This document shows positions 7,788 to 15,642 of a DNA stretch of 17,089 nucleotides, in pieces. Source of the DNA: Salegentibacter sp. (lineage in GTDB: Bacteria > Bacteroidota > Bacteroidia > Flavobacteriales > Flavobacteriaceae); NCBI GenBank assembly GCA_024635815.1, contig JAGXIG010000102.1, forward strand, positions 1 through 17,089, in the 5' to 3' direction. The notes beneath the pieces are model-generated. The model did no database searches. It was not told the origin of the DNA and saw only the letters and a list, made by a program, of their open reading frames with translations. Numbering within the stretch: position 1 is the first letter of the stretch; every line of letters starts with the position of its first letter. The position numbers and the translations under genes were made by a program.

Positions 7788-10706
7788 ATGAAAGAAAAAC
7801 TTAACCTATTAGCCCAGCAAATTGACGGCCAGTTATATAGCGACCAATTATGGCGTTCAATATATGCTACCGATGCTTCTGTTTACCGTGAAATGCCTTT
7901 GGCGGTCTGTTATCCAAAAAGCGAAAATGATTTAAAGAAGCTTATAAAATTTGCAAAAAAGCATAAAACTTCATTAATCCCAAGAACTGCCGGAACTTCC
8001 CTGGCAGGTCAGTGTGTGGGTGATGGGATTGTGGTAGATGTTTCCAAACATTTTACAAAAATCTTAAAAATTGATCAGGAAGCTAAAACCGTGACTTTAC
8101 AGCCCGGGGTAATTCGTGACGATTTAAACAGGGTTTTAAATGAATACGGTCTTTTCTTCGGTCCAAATACTTCAACTTCCAACCGTTGTATGATTGGCGG
8201 AATGGTGGGCAATAATTCCAGCGGAACCACTTCCATTAAATATGGCACAACTCGCGAAAAACTGGTTTCTCTTAAAACCATTCTCAGTGATGGAAGCGAA
8301 GCCGAATTTAAAGATATTTCTGCTGAAGAATTTCAGGAGAAATTAAAACTTGAAAACCGCGAAGGTGAGATCTACCGAAACGTTAATAAACATTTATCTT
8401 CAGAAGAAAATAAAAAGGAACTTATAGAGAAATTCCCTCCTAAAAGTTTACATAGAAGAAATACGGGCTACGCAATAGATGAATTGCTCTATGCCGAAGT
8501 TTTTTCTGAAGGTTCTATCGAGCCTTTAAACCTATGCAAGTTGCTTTGTGGAAGTGAAGGTACTTTAGCGTTTACCACCGAAATCACACTGAAACTAGAC
8601 GATTTGCAACCACCCGAAACCGCGATGATTGCTGCCCATTTCACTAGTATTGAAAGCTGTATGCAAGCCGTGGTACCGGTAATGAAACATTCCCTGTATA
8701 CCTGCGAAATGATGGATAAAACCATCCTGGATTGCACCAAACAAAACCTAAAATACAAAGAAAATAGATTCTTTATTGAAGGAGATCCAAAAGCGATTTT
8801 AATGCTGGAAATAAGGGCCAATACCGCCCAAGAAGTCCAGGAGCAAAGTCAACGTGTGTTGGAAACCTTAAAAGCATCTAAGTTAAGTTATGCCTCTCCC
8901 GTTTTAATGGGCGAACAAATAGACTTGGCAATGGAGCTGCGTAAGGCCGGACTTGGCTTGTTAGGAAATATCGTTGGAGATAGAAAGGCGGTGGCCTGTA
9001 TTGAAGACACCGCGGTGGCAATTCCATATTTGGCAGATTATATTGCGGAATTTGCGGAAATCATGAAAAACTACGGCCAGGACGCGGTGTATTACGCCCA
9101 CGCCGGGGCCGGGGAAATTCATTTGCGTCCAATCTTAAATTTAAAGAAATCTGAAGACGTAAAACTCTTTAGAAGCATTACTACCGATGTTGCCAAACTG
9201 GTAAAGAAATACAACGGTTCTTTAAGCGGTGAGCACGGCGACGGTAGAGTAAGGGCCGAGTTTATTGAAATGATGATTGGGCCTAAAAATTACCAGATTC
9301 TCAGGGATATTAAATACACTTTTGATCCAGATAATATTTTTAACCCCGGAAAAATAGTTGATACAGCGCCAATGGACACGTCACTTCGGTATGAGGTGGA
9401 CAGAATAGAGCCGGAAATTTCAACTTTAATGGATTTCTCTGAATCTGAAGGGATTTTAAAGCTTTCTGAAAAATGTAATGGTAGTGGCGATTGTAGAAAA
9501 TCGGCTGAAGCGGGAGGCACCATGTGCCCGAGTTATCGCGCCACTAAAGATGAAAAGGACACCACGCGCGCCCGGGCAAATACGCTACGTGAGTTTTTGA
9601 CCACTTCAGATAAAAGCAACCGATTTAACCACGAAGAAATAAAAGAGGCTTTTGATCTTTGTATCAGTTGCAAGGGATGTAAAAGTGAATGCCCTTCCAG
9701 TGTGGATGTTGCAGCTTTAAAAGCTGAATTTCAGTATCAATATCAAAAAGAAAACGGAAAAAGCCTGCGCAGCAAAGCTTTTGCCAATAACGGCAAAATG
9801 AATAGCCTGGCTTCAAAAACCCCGGGGATTGCTAATTTTTTCTTTAAAAATTCGTTGACTTCCAGCATCGCCAAAAAGATGATGGGCGTTGCCCGGGAAA
9901 GAAGCTTGCCTATTTTGGCAAAGCAAACGCTTGCTAATTACTATAAGAAGCACAAGAAACGCTTTCAGATTGAAAACCCTATAAAAACAGTTTATTTTTT
10001 CAACGATGAATTTACTAATTTCCTTGATTCAGAAATAGGAATTGATGCTTTAGAATTATTGCATCAACTCAATTACCGAATAGAATTTGTAAAACACGAA
10101 GAAAGTGGTCGAAGTCATATTTCTAAGGGTTTTCTGGAAGAAGCAAAAGACTTTGCCAATAAAAACATTAGCATATTTAAAGATGTTATTTCGGAAGAAA
10201 CACCTTTGATCGGACTGGAGCCCTCGGCAATTTTGACTTTTCGAGATGAATATTTGCGTTTAGCCAATAATAAAACCGAGGCTGAAAATCTGGCGAAAAA
10301 TTCATTTATCATTGAAGAATTCCTAAAAAAAGAAATCGCGCTTGGCAATATAAATTCAGAACAATTTACTTCAGAAGAAAAAACAATTAAAATTCACGGG
10401 CATTGCCATCAGAAAGCACTCTCAAATACAGCAGTAACTTTTGATATTCTTAATCTTCCGAAGAATTATAAAGTGAGCATAATTCCATCGGGTTGCTGCG
10501 GGATGGCGGGTTCTTTTGGTTATGAAAAAGAGCATTATGAAGTGAGTATGAATATTGGGGAGCAAACTTTGTTCCCTGCGGTTCGAAAAGCTTCTGAAGA
10601 GACGATCATTTCTGCAAATGGCACAAGTTGCCGTCACCAGATCTTTGACGGCACCCAACGCAGTGCTAAGCATCCGGTGAGTATTTTAAGGCAAGCTTTG
10701 GTCTAA
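7788..10706 (+). CDS. YdiJ-like FAD-linked 2-hydroxyacid dehydrogenase with Fe-S and CCG domains
   Basis: A single-chain oxidoreductase of 972 residues, close to the roughly 1000-residue E. coli YdiJ, which oxidises D-2-hydroxyglutarate. Order of domains: FAD-binding type 4 (PCMH) domain, about residues 30-270, with PRTAGTSLAGQ and GGMVGNNSSGT; FAD-oxidase C-terminal domain to about 530, ending in the S480-GEHGDGR flavin/substrate motif; an Fe-S domain with C563-x5-C569-x10-C580P and C625-x2-C-x2-C-x3-C635P; and a C-terminal CCG domain with GHCHQKA and G902-C903-C904-G. Thus dehydrogenase, ferredoxin and HdrB-like parts, separate proteins in GlcDEF-type systems, are fused. Electrons probably pass from FAD through Fe-S to a quinone or carrier. 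The gene is monocistronic. The substrate (2-hydroxyglutarate or D-lactate) cannot be decided from sequence. Confidence 0.9.
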   Translation: MKEKLNLLAQQIDGQLYSDQLWRSIYATDASVYREMPLAVCYPKSENDLKKLIKFAKKHKTSLIPRTAGTSLAGQCVGDGIVVDVSKHFTKILKIDQEAKTVTLQPGVIRDDLNRVLNEYGLFFGPNTSTSNRCMIGGMVGNNSSGTTSIKYGTTREKLVSLKTILSDGSEAEFKDISAEEFQEKLKLENREGEIYRNVNKHLSSEENKKELIEKFPPKSLHRRNTGYAIDELLYAEVFSEGSIEPLNLCKLLCGSEGTLAFTTEITLKLDDLQPPETAMIAAHFTSIESCMQAVVPVMKHSLYTCEMMDKTILDCTKQNLKYKENRFFIEGDPKAILMLEIRANTAQEVQEQSQRVLETLKASKLSYASPVLMGEQIDLAMELRKAGLGLLGNIVGDRKAVACIEDTAVAIPYLADYIAEFAEIMKNYGQDAVYYAHAGAGEIHLRPILNLKKSEDVKLFRSITTDVAKLVKKYNGSLSGEHGDGRVRAEFIEMMIGPKNYQILRDIKYTFDPDNIFNPGKIVDTAPMDTSLRYEVDRIEPEISTLMDFSESEGILKLSEKCNGSGDCRKSAEAGGTMCPSYRATKDEKDTTRARANTLREFLTTSDKSNRFNHEEIKEAFDLCISCKGCKSECPSSVDVAALKAEFQYQYQKENGKSLRSKAFANNGKMNSLASKTPGIANFFFKNSLTSSIAKKMMGVARERSLPILAKQTLANYYKKHKKRFQIENPIKTVYFFNDEFTNFLDSEIGIDALELLHQLNYRIEFVKHEESGRSHISKGFLEEAKDFANKNISIFKDVISEETPLIGLEPSAILTFRDEYLRLANNKTEAENLAKNSFIIEEFLKKEIALGNINSEQFTSEEKTIKIHGHCHQKALSNTAVTFDILNLPKNYKVSIIPSGCCGMAGSFGYEKEHYEVSMNIGEQTLFPAVRKASEETIISANGTSCRHQIFDGTQRSAKHPVSILRQALV

Positions 10707-10707
10707 A

Positions 10708-11025
10708 TTAAGCAGTTACCCTGGCGCGGTTATATTTATTGCGATATTGCACCGGGGAAATTCCGGTTATTTTTTTTAATGTATTTCGAAACGCTTTTTC
10801 ATCAGAATAGCCAACTTCATACATTACTTCCCCTACATTTTCAGGGGAAGTTTCCAGGCTACGCTTCGCGGCTTCCACTTTTACGCGTTGTGTGTATTAG
10901 CTAATAGTATAATCGGTTGCTTTTTTAAATCGGCGTTACAGGCTTCTGCGGCTTACAGCGAATCTGTTTGAAGGTCGTCTACATTTATGAATTCCTATAA
11001 ATGATTGTTTGTTACAAAATTATGT
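10708..11025 (-). pseudogene. Remnant of an AraC-family transcriptional regulator (GlxA-like C-terminus)
   Basis: Reading the minus strand upstream from a TAA at 10710-10708 gives the second helix-turn-helix of an AraC protein: VGEVMYEVGYSDEKAFRN, then KKITGISPVQYR. Going upstream the same frame continues through YTQRVKVEAAKRSLE, an in-frame TAA (complement of about 10898-10900), RRFKKAT, a second stop in place of one residue, and NRFAVSRRSL, the first DNA-binding helix. Just beyond, the homology (INVDDL) moves to another frame, so at least one frameshift is present, with a further stop upstream. The left boundary is approximate. The N-terminal domain of about 200 residues is missing, since only about 170 nt separate this from the next gene. 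It ends 1 nt past the converging dehydrogenase stop. Not expected to make a working protein. Confidence 0.8.
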
Positions 11026-11197
11026 TATAAATAGCACTAAATTAAATTATATTTAACAAATGAGCCGGTTTTAAAGGCTTTTCAGAAATGATTATTTGTA
11101 TAATTTTAAATCTCAGGTGTTAATAATAATTAATTATGATGACAGGCTTTAATTTTAAACCTATTTTAGAAATTCAGTATTTAGTATTGAAACATCT

Positions 11198-12061
11198 ATG
11201 AAAGACAATAGAGTAGTAATAGGCATTGTTGCCGGGGTATTTATCCTGGCTGGACTTATTTTTTGGGCTTTCAAAAACAACAGTTATTTGTCTTTTGACG
11301 ATAAAAACAAAACCTATACTATTGAAGAAAAATGGGACCTTCCGCCCATCCTGGAAGAAATTTCCGGGATGAGTTATCTGGGAAACAATGAGATGGCCTG
11401 CATTCAGGATCAGGACGGAGTTATTTTCATTTATAATTTAGAAACTTCAGAAATAACTTCCCGTATTCCATTTGGTGAAGATGGAGATTACGAAGCCATA
11501 ACTGTAGTTGAAGATACTGCCTATGTAGCGCGCAGTGATGGGAAAATTTATAAAATAATGAATTTTAGAGGTTCATCACCCGAAATAAATACCTACCAGA
11601 TTTCTGGTCTTGATATAAATGAAATGGAAGCTCTGGAAATAGATCTGCAAAATAAGCGATTATTGTTCGCAGTGAAGGAATATAATAACCGAAAGGATGC
11701 CAAAGGAATTTATACTTTTGACCTCGTTACAGAAATGACAATTAAAGAACGTTTTTTTACCCTTGATGGAAATGATGAGATCTATAAGGAATTAAGAGGG
11801 GGCAGGTCTTCCGGGATAATTAGGCCCTCTTCCATTAGGTTTCATCCAGAAACCGGCGAATTATATGTTTTGGAGGGAAATCAGCCAAAATTGATAATCC
11901 TTGATGGAAATGGGAATGAAACTAAAATTCATCTTTTCGATACTGAAACTTTTCCCCAGCCCGAAGGCCTGGCTTTTGATAAGGAAAATCGCCTTTATAT
12001 TTCAAATGAAAGTCGAAGACAACCCGCTAATATTTTAAGAGTAAAATTAAACGATAAATAA
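11198..12061 (+). CDS. SdiA-regulated-domain beta-propeller protein, membrane-anchored
   Basis: A protein of 287 residues with one N-terminal hydrophobic segment (about residues 6-25, VVIGIVAGVFILAGLIFWAF), probably an uncleaved anchor placing the rest in the periplasm. The remainder reads as a six-bladed propeller of the SdiA-regulated family: ISGMSYLGNNEMACIQDQDG, DGDYEAITVVEDTAYVARSDG, MEALEIDLQNKRLLFAVKEY, RPSSIRFHPETGELYVLEG and PEGLAFDKENRLYISNE. These blades resemble NHL or phytase-like calcium-binding propellers. The biochemical role of the family is poorly known. The gene is 4 nt from the TVP38-like gene, so the two are probably one operon. The 170-nt upstream gap is very AT-rich; TAGTATTG near 11184 is a weak -7 candidate and nothing else is apparent there. 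Confidence 0.8.
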   Translation: MKDNRVVIGIVAGVFILAGLIFWAFKNNSYLSFDDKNKTYTIEEKWDLPPILEEISGMSYLGNNEMACIQDQDGVIFIYNLETSEITSRIPFGEDGDYEAITVVEDTAYVARSDGKIYKIMNFRGSSPEINTYQISGLDINEMEALEIDLQNKRLLFAVKEYNNRKDAKGIYTFDLVTEMTIKERFFTLDGNDEIYKELRGGRSSGIIRPSSIRFHPETGELYVLEGNQPKLIILDGNGNETKIHLFDTETFPQPEGLAFDKENRLYISNESRRQPANILRVKLNDK

Positions 12062-12065
12062 ATCT

Positions 12066-12770
12066 ATGTCCGAACCTGGTGAAAGTACTTCTATAAAAAA
12101 AAGTAAAGCACCCCTAGTTATTTCCGGAATCATTGTGGCTGTGTTGGTATTAGCTTATTTTTTTGTTCCCGGCGTTCAGTCCTTTTTTACAGAAGCCTGG
12201 GATGTTCTTACCAGCAATGATGAAGAGAAAATTACCAAATGGGTTTCTGAGTTTGGGTGGATGGGTCCAACGATGCTTATTCTGGCTATGATTGCGCAGA
12301 TGTTTCTAATCGTAATTCCATCAGTAGCTTTAATGGTAGTTTCGATTTTGGCATACGGACCTGTTTTTGGAAGTCTAATTATTTTTGCTGCAATCTTTTC
12401 AGCATCAAGCGTGGGATATTTTATAGGTCGTTATTTTGGCCCGGTAATCGTTCAGAAATTAATTGGGCCTAAAAACGAAAATAAAATAGCAGACTTTATT
12501 GAAGATTATGGCTTTTGGGCCGTTATTGTGACCAGATTAAATCCGTTTCTTTCTAACGACGCCATTAGTTTTGTGGGAGGAATTCTTAAAATGGGATACT
12601 GGCGATTTATTGGTGCAACTCTTGTAGGTATCGCACCACTTACCATTTTTATTGCAATTATAGGAGAAAGTACTTCTGGTCTTAAAACCGGACTTTTATG
12701 GGGATCAATCGTGAGTTTGGTTATTTTTATTTTATATGTGTGGTGGGATAAGAAAAAACATAAGAAATAG
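12066..12770 (+). CDS. TVP38/TMEM64 (DedA, VTT-domain) inner-membrane protein
   Basis: An integral membrane protein of 234 residues. Hydrophobic segments lie near residues 18-36, 62-85, 88-120, 155-172, 180-200 and 205-228. The VTT signature spans about residues 118-190: FIGRYFGPVIVQKLIG, then VTRLNPFLSNDAISFVGG, with the conserved Arg, Pro, Asn-Asp and Gly-Gly. Bacterial DedA/VTT members support envelope homeostasis and several act as lipid scramblases or C55-P recyclers; which applies here cannot be told. The ATG comes 4 nt after the propeller gene, indicating co-transcription. The C-terminus is a short lysine/histidine-rich cytoplasmic tail. No clear intrinsic terminator follows; GAAGCTTC at 12775-12782 is only a short palindrome. 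Confidence 0.88.
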   Translation: MSEPGESTSIKKSKAPLVISGIIVAVLVLAYFFVPGVQSFFTEAWDVLTSNDEEKITKWVSEFGWMGPTMLILAMIAQMFLIVIPSVALMVVSILAYGPVFGSLIIFAAIFSASSVGYFIGRYFGPVIVQKLIGPKNENKIADFIEDYGFWAVIVTRLNPFLSNDAISFVGGILKMGYWRFIGATLVGIAPLTIFIAIIGESTSGLKTGLLWGSIVSLVIFILYVWWDKKKHKK

Positions 12771-12843
12771 GAGGGAAGCTTCGTTTTTAAAAAATCAATA
12801 ATTATTTATTGGCTTCAAATTAAGAAATTTAATTTCTATAACT

Positions 12844-12851
12844 TATCTTTG
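12844..12851 (+). promoter_or_regulatory. Candidate -7 promoter element for the cold-shock-domain gene
   Basis: TATCTTTG is a full match to the Bacteroidota -7 consensus TAnnTTTG. No good -33 element sits 19-21 nt upstream, so regulation by an activator or a minor sigma factor is possible. Transcription from here would give a leader of about 130 nt. Confidence 0.45.
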
Positions 12852-12857
12852 TAGAAG

Positions 12858-12988
12858 TTTAAGCAGTATCCTTATCGGGATTCTTTTCATTTATAAGAGA
12901 TTAAAGGCATTACAAGCCGGGTTCCTACCAGGATATCTTCAGGAAAAAATTCAAGCTTACTCACTCAATTACTAATTAAAATTAATTA
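12858..12988 (+). promoter_or_regulatory. Long 5' leader of the cold-shock-domain gene, possible RNA thermosensor
   Basis: If the -7 element at 12844 is right, the leader is about 130 nt, much longer than the roughly 16-nt leader at 2311. It contains a potential ATCC/GGAT hairpin (about 12878-12892), a GC-rich patch at 12917-12935 with GGT-TCCT-ACC pairing, and an alternative partner for TATCC (12877-12881) in GGATA (12931-12935). The last 30 nt before the ATG are AT-only and likely unstructured. Long, switching leaders are known for cold-shock genes such as E. coli cspA; that this leader works that way is inferred. Confidence 0.35.
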
Positions 12989-13441
12989 ATGGGCAAATCG
13001 CAGCAAACATTCAGTAAAACTGAAAAAGAAAAAAAGAAAATAAAAAAACGGAAAGAAAAAGAGGCTAAGAAGCAGGATCGTAAAGAAAACTCTAACAAAG
13101 GAGGTAATTTTGAAGATATGATCGCTTATGTAGATGCTGATGGAAATCTTACCGATACTCCGCCGGATCCTTCTCAAAGAGTTGAAGTTGAAGCCGATAG
13201 TATAGAAATTGGTGTTCCTAAGAAAGAGGATATGCCAGAAGAAGATCCGCAAAGAAACGGAAAGGTCTCTTTCTTTGATCATTCCAAAGGTTTCGGATTT
13301 ATTATTGACACAGAGAACAACGAAAAATATTTTGTTCACGTTACCGGATTAATCGATGAAATCGATGAAAACGACAAGGTAACTTTTGAACTGGAACGAG
13401 GAATGAAAGGAATGAACGCCGTTCGCGTTAAACAACAATAA
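12989..13441 (+). CDS. Cold-shock-domain protein with lysine-rich N-terminal extension
   Basis: A protein of 150 residues, about twice the length of a classic CspA. Residues about 1-40 are a highly charged Lys/Glu helix (KEKKKIKKRKEKEAKK), likely an RNA- or ribosome-contacting tail. An acidic, proline-containing linker follows. Residues about 87-150 are a cold-shock OB-fold: NGKVSFFD, RNP1 as KGFGFI and RNP2 as KYFVHV, ending in GMNAVRVKQ. The role is single-stranded RNA or DNA binding, probably as an RNA chaperone. This extended architecture is common in flavobacteria. A long leader precedes it, and it is followed by a family 1 repeat and then a terminator. The RNA helicase gene downstream has its own spacing of 250 nt, so the two may be functionally but not transcriptionally linked. 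Confidence 0.9.
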   Translation: MGKSQQTFSKTEKEKKKIKKRKEKEAKKQDRKENSNKGGNFEDMIAYVDADGNLTDTPPDPSQRVEVEADSIEIGVPKKEDMPEEDPQRNGKVSFFDHSKGFGFIIDTENNEKYFVHVTGLIDEIDENDKVTFELERGMKGMNAVRVKQQ

Positions 13442-13445
13442 ACTA

Positions 13446-13561
13446 CCTCGGAGCAAGCTCACGAGGCATTCATAGTGAACAATTGTTTAATTTTCGAGGC
13501 AAGCCCAAGCCCGCCTGAATGATTCGGGCAGTACTTAGAGCATTCAATCTCGATTATCGAG
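13446..13561. repeat. Dispersed hairpin-rich intergenic repeat, family 1, copy B (inverted)
   Basis: Opposite orientation to the copies at 2061 and 15286. It starts with the hairpin CCTCGGAGC-AA-GCTCACGAGG (13446-13466), equivalent to the reverse complement of 15354-15375. TCGAGGCAAGCC at 13494-13505 matches the reverse complement of part of copy C, and 13515-13531 is the exact reverse complement of 2095-2111. A CTCGAT/ATCGAG palindrome (13549-13561) closes the stretch. It begins 4 nt after the cold-shock stop codon. Confidence 0.7.
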
Positions 13562-13580
13562 TAATTCTCAACTCCCATAA

Positions 13581-13618
13581 AAAGGTTCGGTAATCTATTA
13601 TTGCTGAGCCTTTCTTTT
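13581..13618 (+). terminator. Intrinsic terminator after the cold-shock-domain gene
   Basis: A 14-bp stem with three G-U pairs (13581-13594 with 13600-13613) and a CTATT loop, followed by CTTTTATTATT. The stem begins with A3 and ends with T3. It separates the cold-shock transcript from the helicase gene. No -7 element of full consensus was found between here and 13692. Confidence 0.6.
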
Positions 13619-13691
13619 ATTATTCCTATCTTATACAAATAGGGTTTTATTCCTTCAAAGTCTATAAAAGGCTTTATTATTTACCACATAC

Positions 13692-14993
13692 ATGCAAACT
13701 AAGAATTTACAGGAAATCCTTGACAAACTGGAGATTTCCCAGCTTAATGCTATGCAGCAGGAAGCTCATAAAACCATTGGTAAAAACCCAAACACGGTGT
13801 TGTTATCCCCAACCGGTTCTGGGAAAACCCTGGCTTTTTTACTACCCTTACTCGAAATATTAGATCCAGACCTGGCAGAAGTGCAGGCATTGATTTTAGT
13901 GCCATCAAGAGAACTGGCAATTCAAATTGAACAGGTAACCAGGGAAATGGGCGCCGGTTTTAAAGCAAATGCAGTATACGGTGGCAGGGCCTTTTCTAAA
14001 GATAAAATAGAATTGCAACACGCTCCAGCCATATTAATAGGCACCCCCGGCAGAATTGCCGATCATTTCAGGAGGAGAACCTTTGCTACAAAAAATATAA
14101 AAGCCCTTGTCTTAGATGAATTTGATAAATCTTTAGAAGTAGGTTTTGAGAACGAAATGAAAGAAATTATTGCTGAACTCTCCGGCTTGCAAAAGCGCAT
14201 CCTGACTTCAGCTACCCAAAATATTGATGTTCCCGGTTTTGTGGGCCTAAAAAACCCAAAACGAATAGATTATTTAAAAGGGGAGCAGCCTTCATTGGAA
14301 ATTAAGACCATAAACGTTCTTCCTAAAAATAAACTTCAAAGCCTGGTAAATTTGCTTTTAGAAAACGCAAATGGCTCGGGAATTATTTTTTGCAATTTAA
14401 AAGACAGTATCGCTGAAGTGAGTGACTTTTTAAACAGAAATAATATCGAACACGGTATTTTTTCCGGGGGAATGGAGCAGAAAGACAGGGAAAGATCGCT
14501 TATAAAATTCAGGAATGGAAGCCATAGAATCTTAATTGCTACAGATCTTGCTGCGCGTGGGATTGATGTTCCTGAGATCGACTTTATAATTCATTATCAA
14601 TTACCTTATAAAGCTTCTGAATTTACCCATAGAAACGGCCGTACCGCAAGAATGCACCAGGAGGGAATCGCCTATGTGCTTTCTGATAGAAAAACGCTTC
14701 CTGATTTTATCAATAGTAATAATTATAAAATTCAAGAGTCAAAACCCGACACTGAGGTAGTTGAAAAAACTACTTTATTTATTTCGGGAGGAAGAAAGGA
14801 TAAAATTTCAAAAGGAGATATCGCCGGACTTTTCCTAAAGCAGGGAAATCTGAGAAAAGAAGAACTGGGACTTATCGAACTTAAACAGGATTGCGCATTT
14901 GTTGCGGTGCCTGAGAAAAAAGCTGATGCACTAATTGACGCCCTTAATAACACTAAGTTAAAGAAGAAAAAAGTAAGGGTACGCTATGTTTAA
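13692..14993 (+). CDS. DEAD-box-family RNA helicase with DbpA-like RNA-binding tail (motif II is DEFD)
   Basis: ATP-dependent RNA helicase of 433 residues. Motifs in order: Q-motif region near residues 13-22; motif I SPTGSGKT (G42-S-G-K45-T); Ia [10 protein letters not shown]; Ib TPGR; motif II D142-E-F-D145, with Phe in place of the usual Ala; motif III S173-[34 protein letters not shown]. Residues about 362-433 resemble the DbpA RNA-binding domain ([13 protein letters not shown] at its start), which in E. coli DbpA recognises 23S rRNA hairpin 92 in ribosome assembly. The enzyme is shorter than DbpA (457 residues) and a ribosome-assembly role is inferred. Its TAA overlaps the ATG of the VF530 gene. 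DEFD is tolerated in known RecQ-like and DEAD-box variants, so activity is expected. Confidence 0.92.
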   Translation: MQTKNLQEILDKLEISQLNAMQQEAHKTIGKNPNTVLLSPTGSGKTLAFLLPLLEILDPDLAEVQALILVPSRELAIQIEQVTREMGAGFKANAVYGGRAFSKDKIELQHAPAILIGTPGRIADHFRRRTFATKNIKALVLDEFDKSLEVGFENEMKEIIAELSGLQKRILTSATQNIDVPGFVGLKNPKRIDYLKGEQPSLEIKTINVLPKNKLQSLVNLLLENANGSGIIFCNLKDSIAEVSDFLNRNNIEHGIFSGGMEQKDRERSLIKFRNGSHRILIATDLAARGIDVPEIDFIIHYQLPYKASEFTHRNGRTARMHQEGIAYVLSDRKTLPDFINSNNYKIQESKPDTEVVEKTTLFISGGRKDKISKGDIAGLFLKQGNLRKEELGLIELKQDCAFVAVPEKKADALIDALNNTKLKKKKVRVRYV

Positions 14994-15241
14994 TGGATGG
15001 TACTTTAAGAATATCTAATTTACTTATGGAAAATCGCCAACCAAATAATCCGTTACACGGAGTAAAGCTTGCTGAGATCCTGGAATTTCTGGTGGAACGC
15101 TATGGCTGGGAAGAAATGGGGAAGAGGATCAACATTAAATGTTTTACCCACGATCCTTCCATTAAATCCAGCTTAAAATTCTTAAGAAAAACAACCTGGG
15201 CCAGGACTAAAGTAGAAAACCTCTATCTTGATTCATTTTAA
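14993..15241 (+). CDS. VF530 family (DUF2132) DNA-binding protein
   Basis: A small basic protein of the VF530 family. The core is unmistakable: [20 protein letters not shown], then [29 protein letters not shown] and [11 protein letters not shown]. Family members are double-stranded-DNA-binding proteins with a four-helix fold; the cellular role is unclear. The ATG at 14993 overlaps the helicase stop (TAATG), which suggests translational coupling and gives 82 residues. A second ATG at 15026 (MENRQPNN) gives 71 residues and matches the usual family start more closely, since the extra 11 residues look non-conserved. The family is certain; the start is not. Confidence 0.88.
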   Translation: MDGTLRISNLLMENRQPNNPLHGVKLAEILEFLVERYGWEEMGKRINIKCFTHDPSIKSSLKFLRKTTWARTKVENLYLDSF

Positions 15242-15285
15242 GCTTAAAAGCCTAGCTATCAAAAGTAATCTCTATCTAGGGTTTT

Positions 15286-15385
15286 AATCCCTCATTGAGG
15301 GTTTAATTCCCCGAGGCTTGCCTCGAAATTATAAAATAGTTTTCCGATTCATACCTCGTGGGCTTGCCCCCGAGGTTCTTGATTA
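15286..15385. repeat. Dispersed hairpin-rich intergenic repeat, family 1, copy C
   Basis: It shares its first 32 nt (31 identical) and last 14 nt (13 identical) with the copy at 2061-2138, but the middle differs. Three hairpins are visible: CCCTCA-T-TGAGGG (15289-15301), CGAGGC-TT-GCCTCG (15312-15325) and CCTCGTGGGC-TT-GCCCCCGAGG (15354-15375, one mismatch). The outer TAATC (15285-15289) and GATTA (15381-15385) are inverted. It is 44 nt after the VF530 stop. Confidence 0.8.
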
Positions 15386-15408
15386 GTAGTAATGTGGTTT
15401 TCCGTAAA

Positions 15409-15436
15409 ATATATTCCGGAATAGGGAATATATTTG
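15409..15436 (+). promoter_or_regulatory. Operator-like inverted repeat overlapping a -7 promoter element
   Basis: A perfect 9-bp inverted repeat ATATATTCC (15409-15417) / GGAATATAT (15425-15433) with a 7-nt spacer. The overlapping 12-mer TATTCCGGAATA (15412-15423) is itself palindromic. TATATTTG at 15429-15436 fits the -7 consensus TAnnTTTG and overlaps the right arm, so a dimeric repressor bound here would block it. The downstream gene is the small ORF at 15473. No -33 element of good fit is seen. Confidence 0.4.
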
Positions 15437-15472
15437 ATAGTTCGCTTTAACTGAAATTGATACAGTAAATAA

Positions 15473-15589
15473 ATGAAAAGCTTTTTAGAATGGTTAAAAT
15501 ATAATTGGTTAAAATTCCTTGTTGCCATAATTGCCGGTATTATTACCTACGAGTTGCTGGACTGGGTGTATATAAAAAACCTTAATTGA
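15473..15589 (+). CDS. Small single-span membrane peptide, 38 residues
   Basis: An ATG-started ORF too short for usual gene finders. The peptide opens MKSFLEWLKYNWLKF, an amphipathic basic/aromatic stretch, continues with a hydrophobic helix LVAIIAGIITYELL (about residues 16-29), and ends with DWVYIKNLN. The arrangement, short Lys/Trp-rich lead then one membrane span and an Asp-Trp edge, fits a genuine small inner-membrane protein better than a random ORF. It has a candidate regulated promoter upstream and 84 nt to the J-domain gene. I recognise no named family, and the function is unknown. Confidence 0.6.
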   Translation: MKSFLEWLKYNWLKFLVAIIAGIITYELLDWVYIKNLN

Positions 15590-15642
15590 GTTTAAGAGAA
15601 AATACTTATAAAATAACCAGCTTACTATCCAATAAAAAGAAG

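Noticed and set aside
12986..13339. 117-codon open frame on the minus strand across the cold-shock gene
   Set aside because: It is rich in Phe and Leu because it mirrors the Lys/Glu-rich N-terminus of the real gene; no domain, no promoter and wrong composition.
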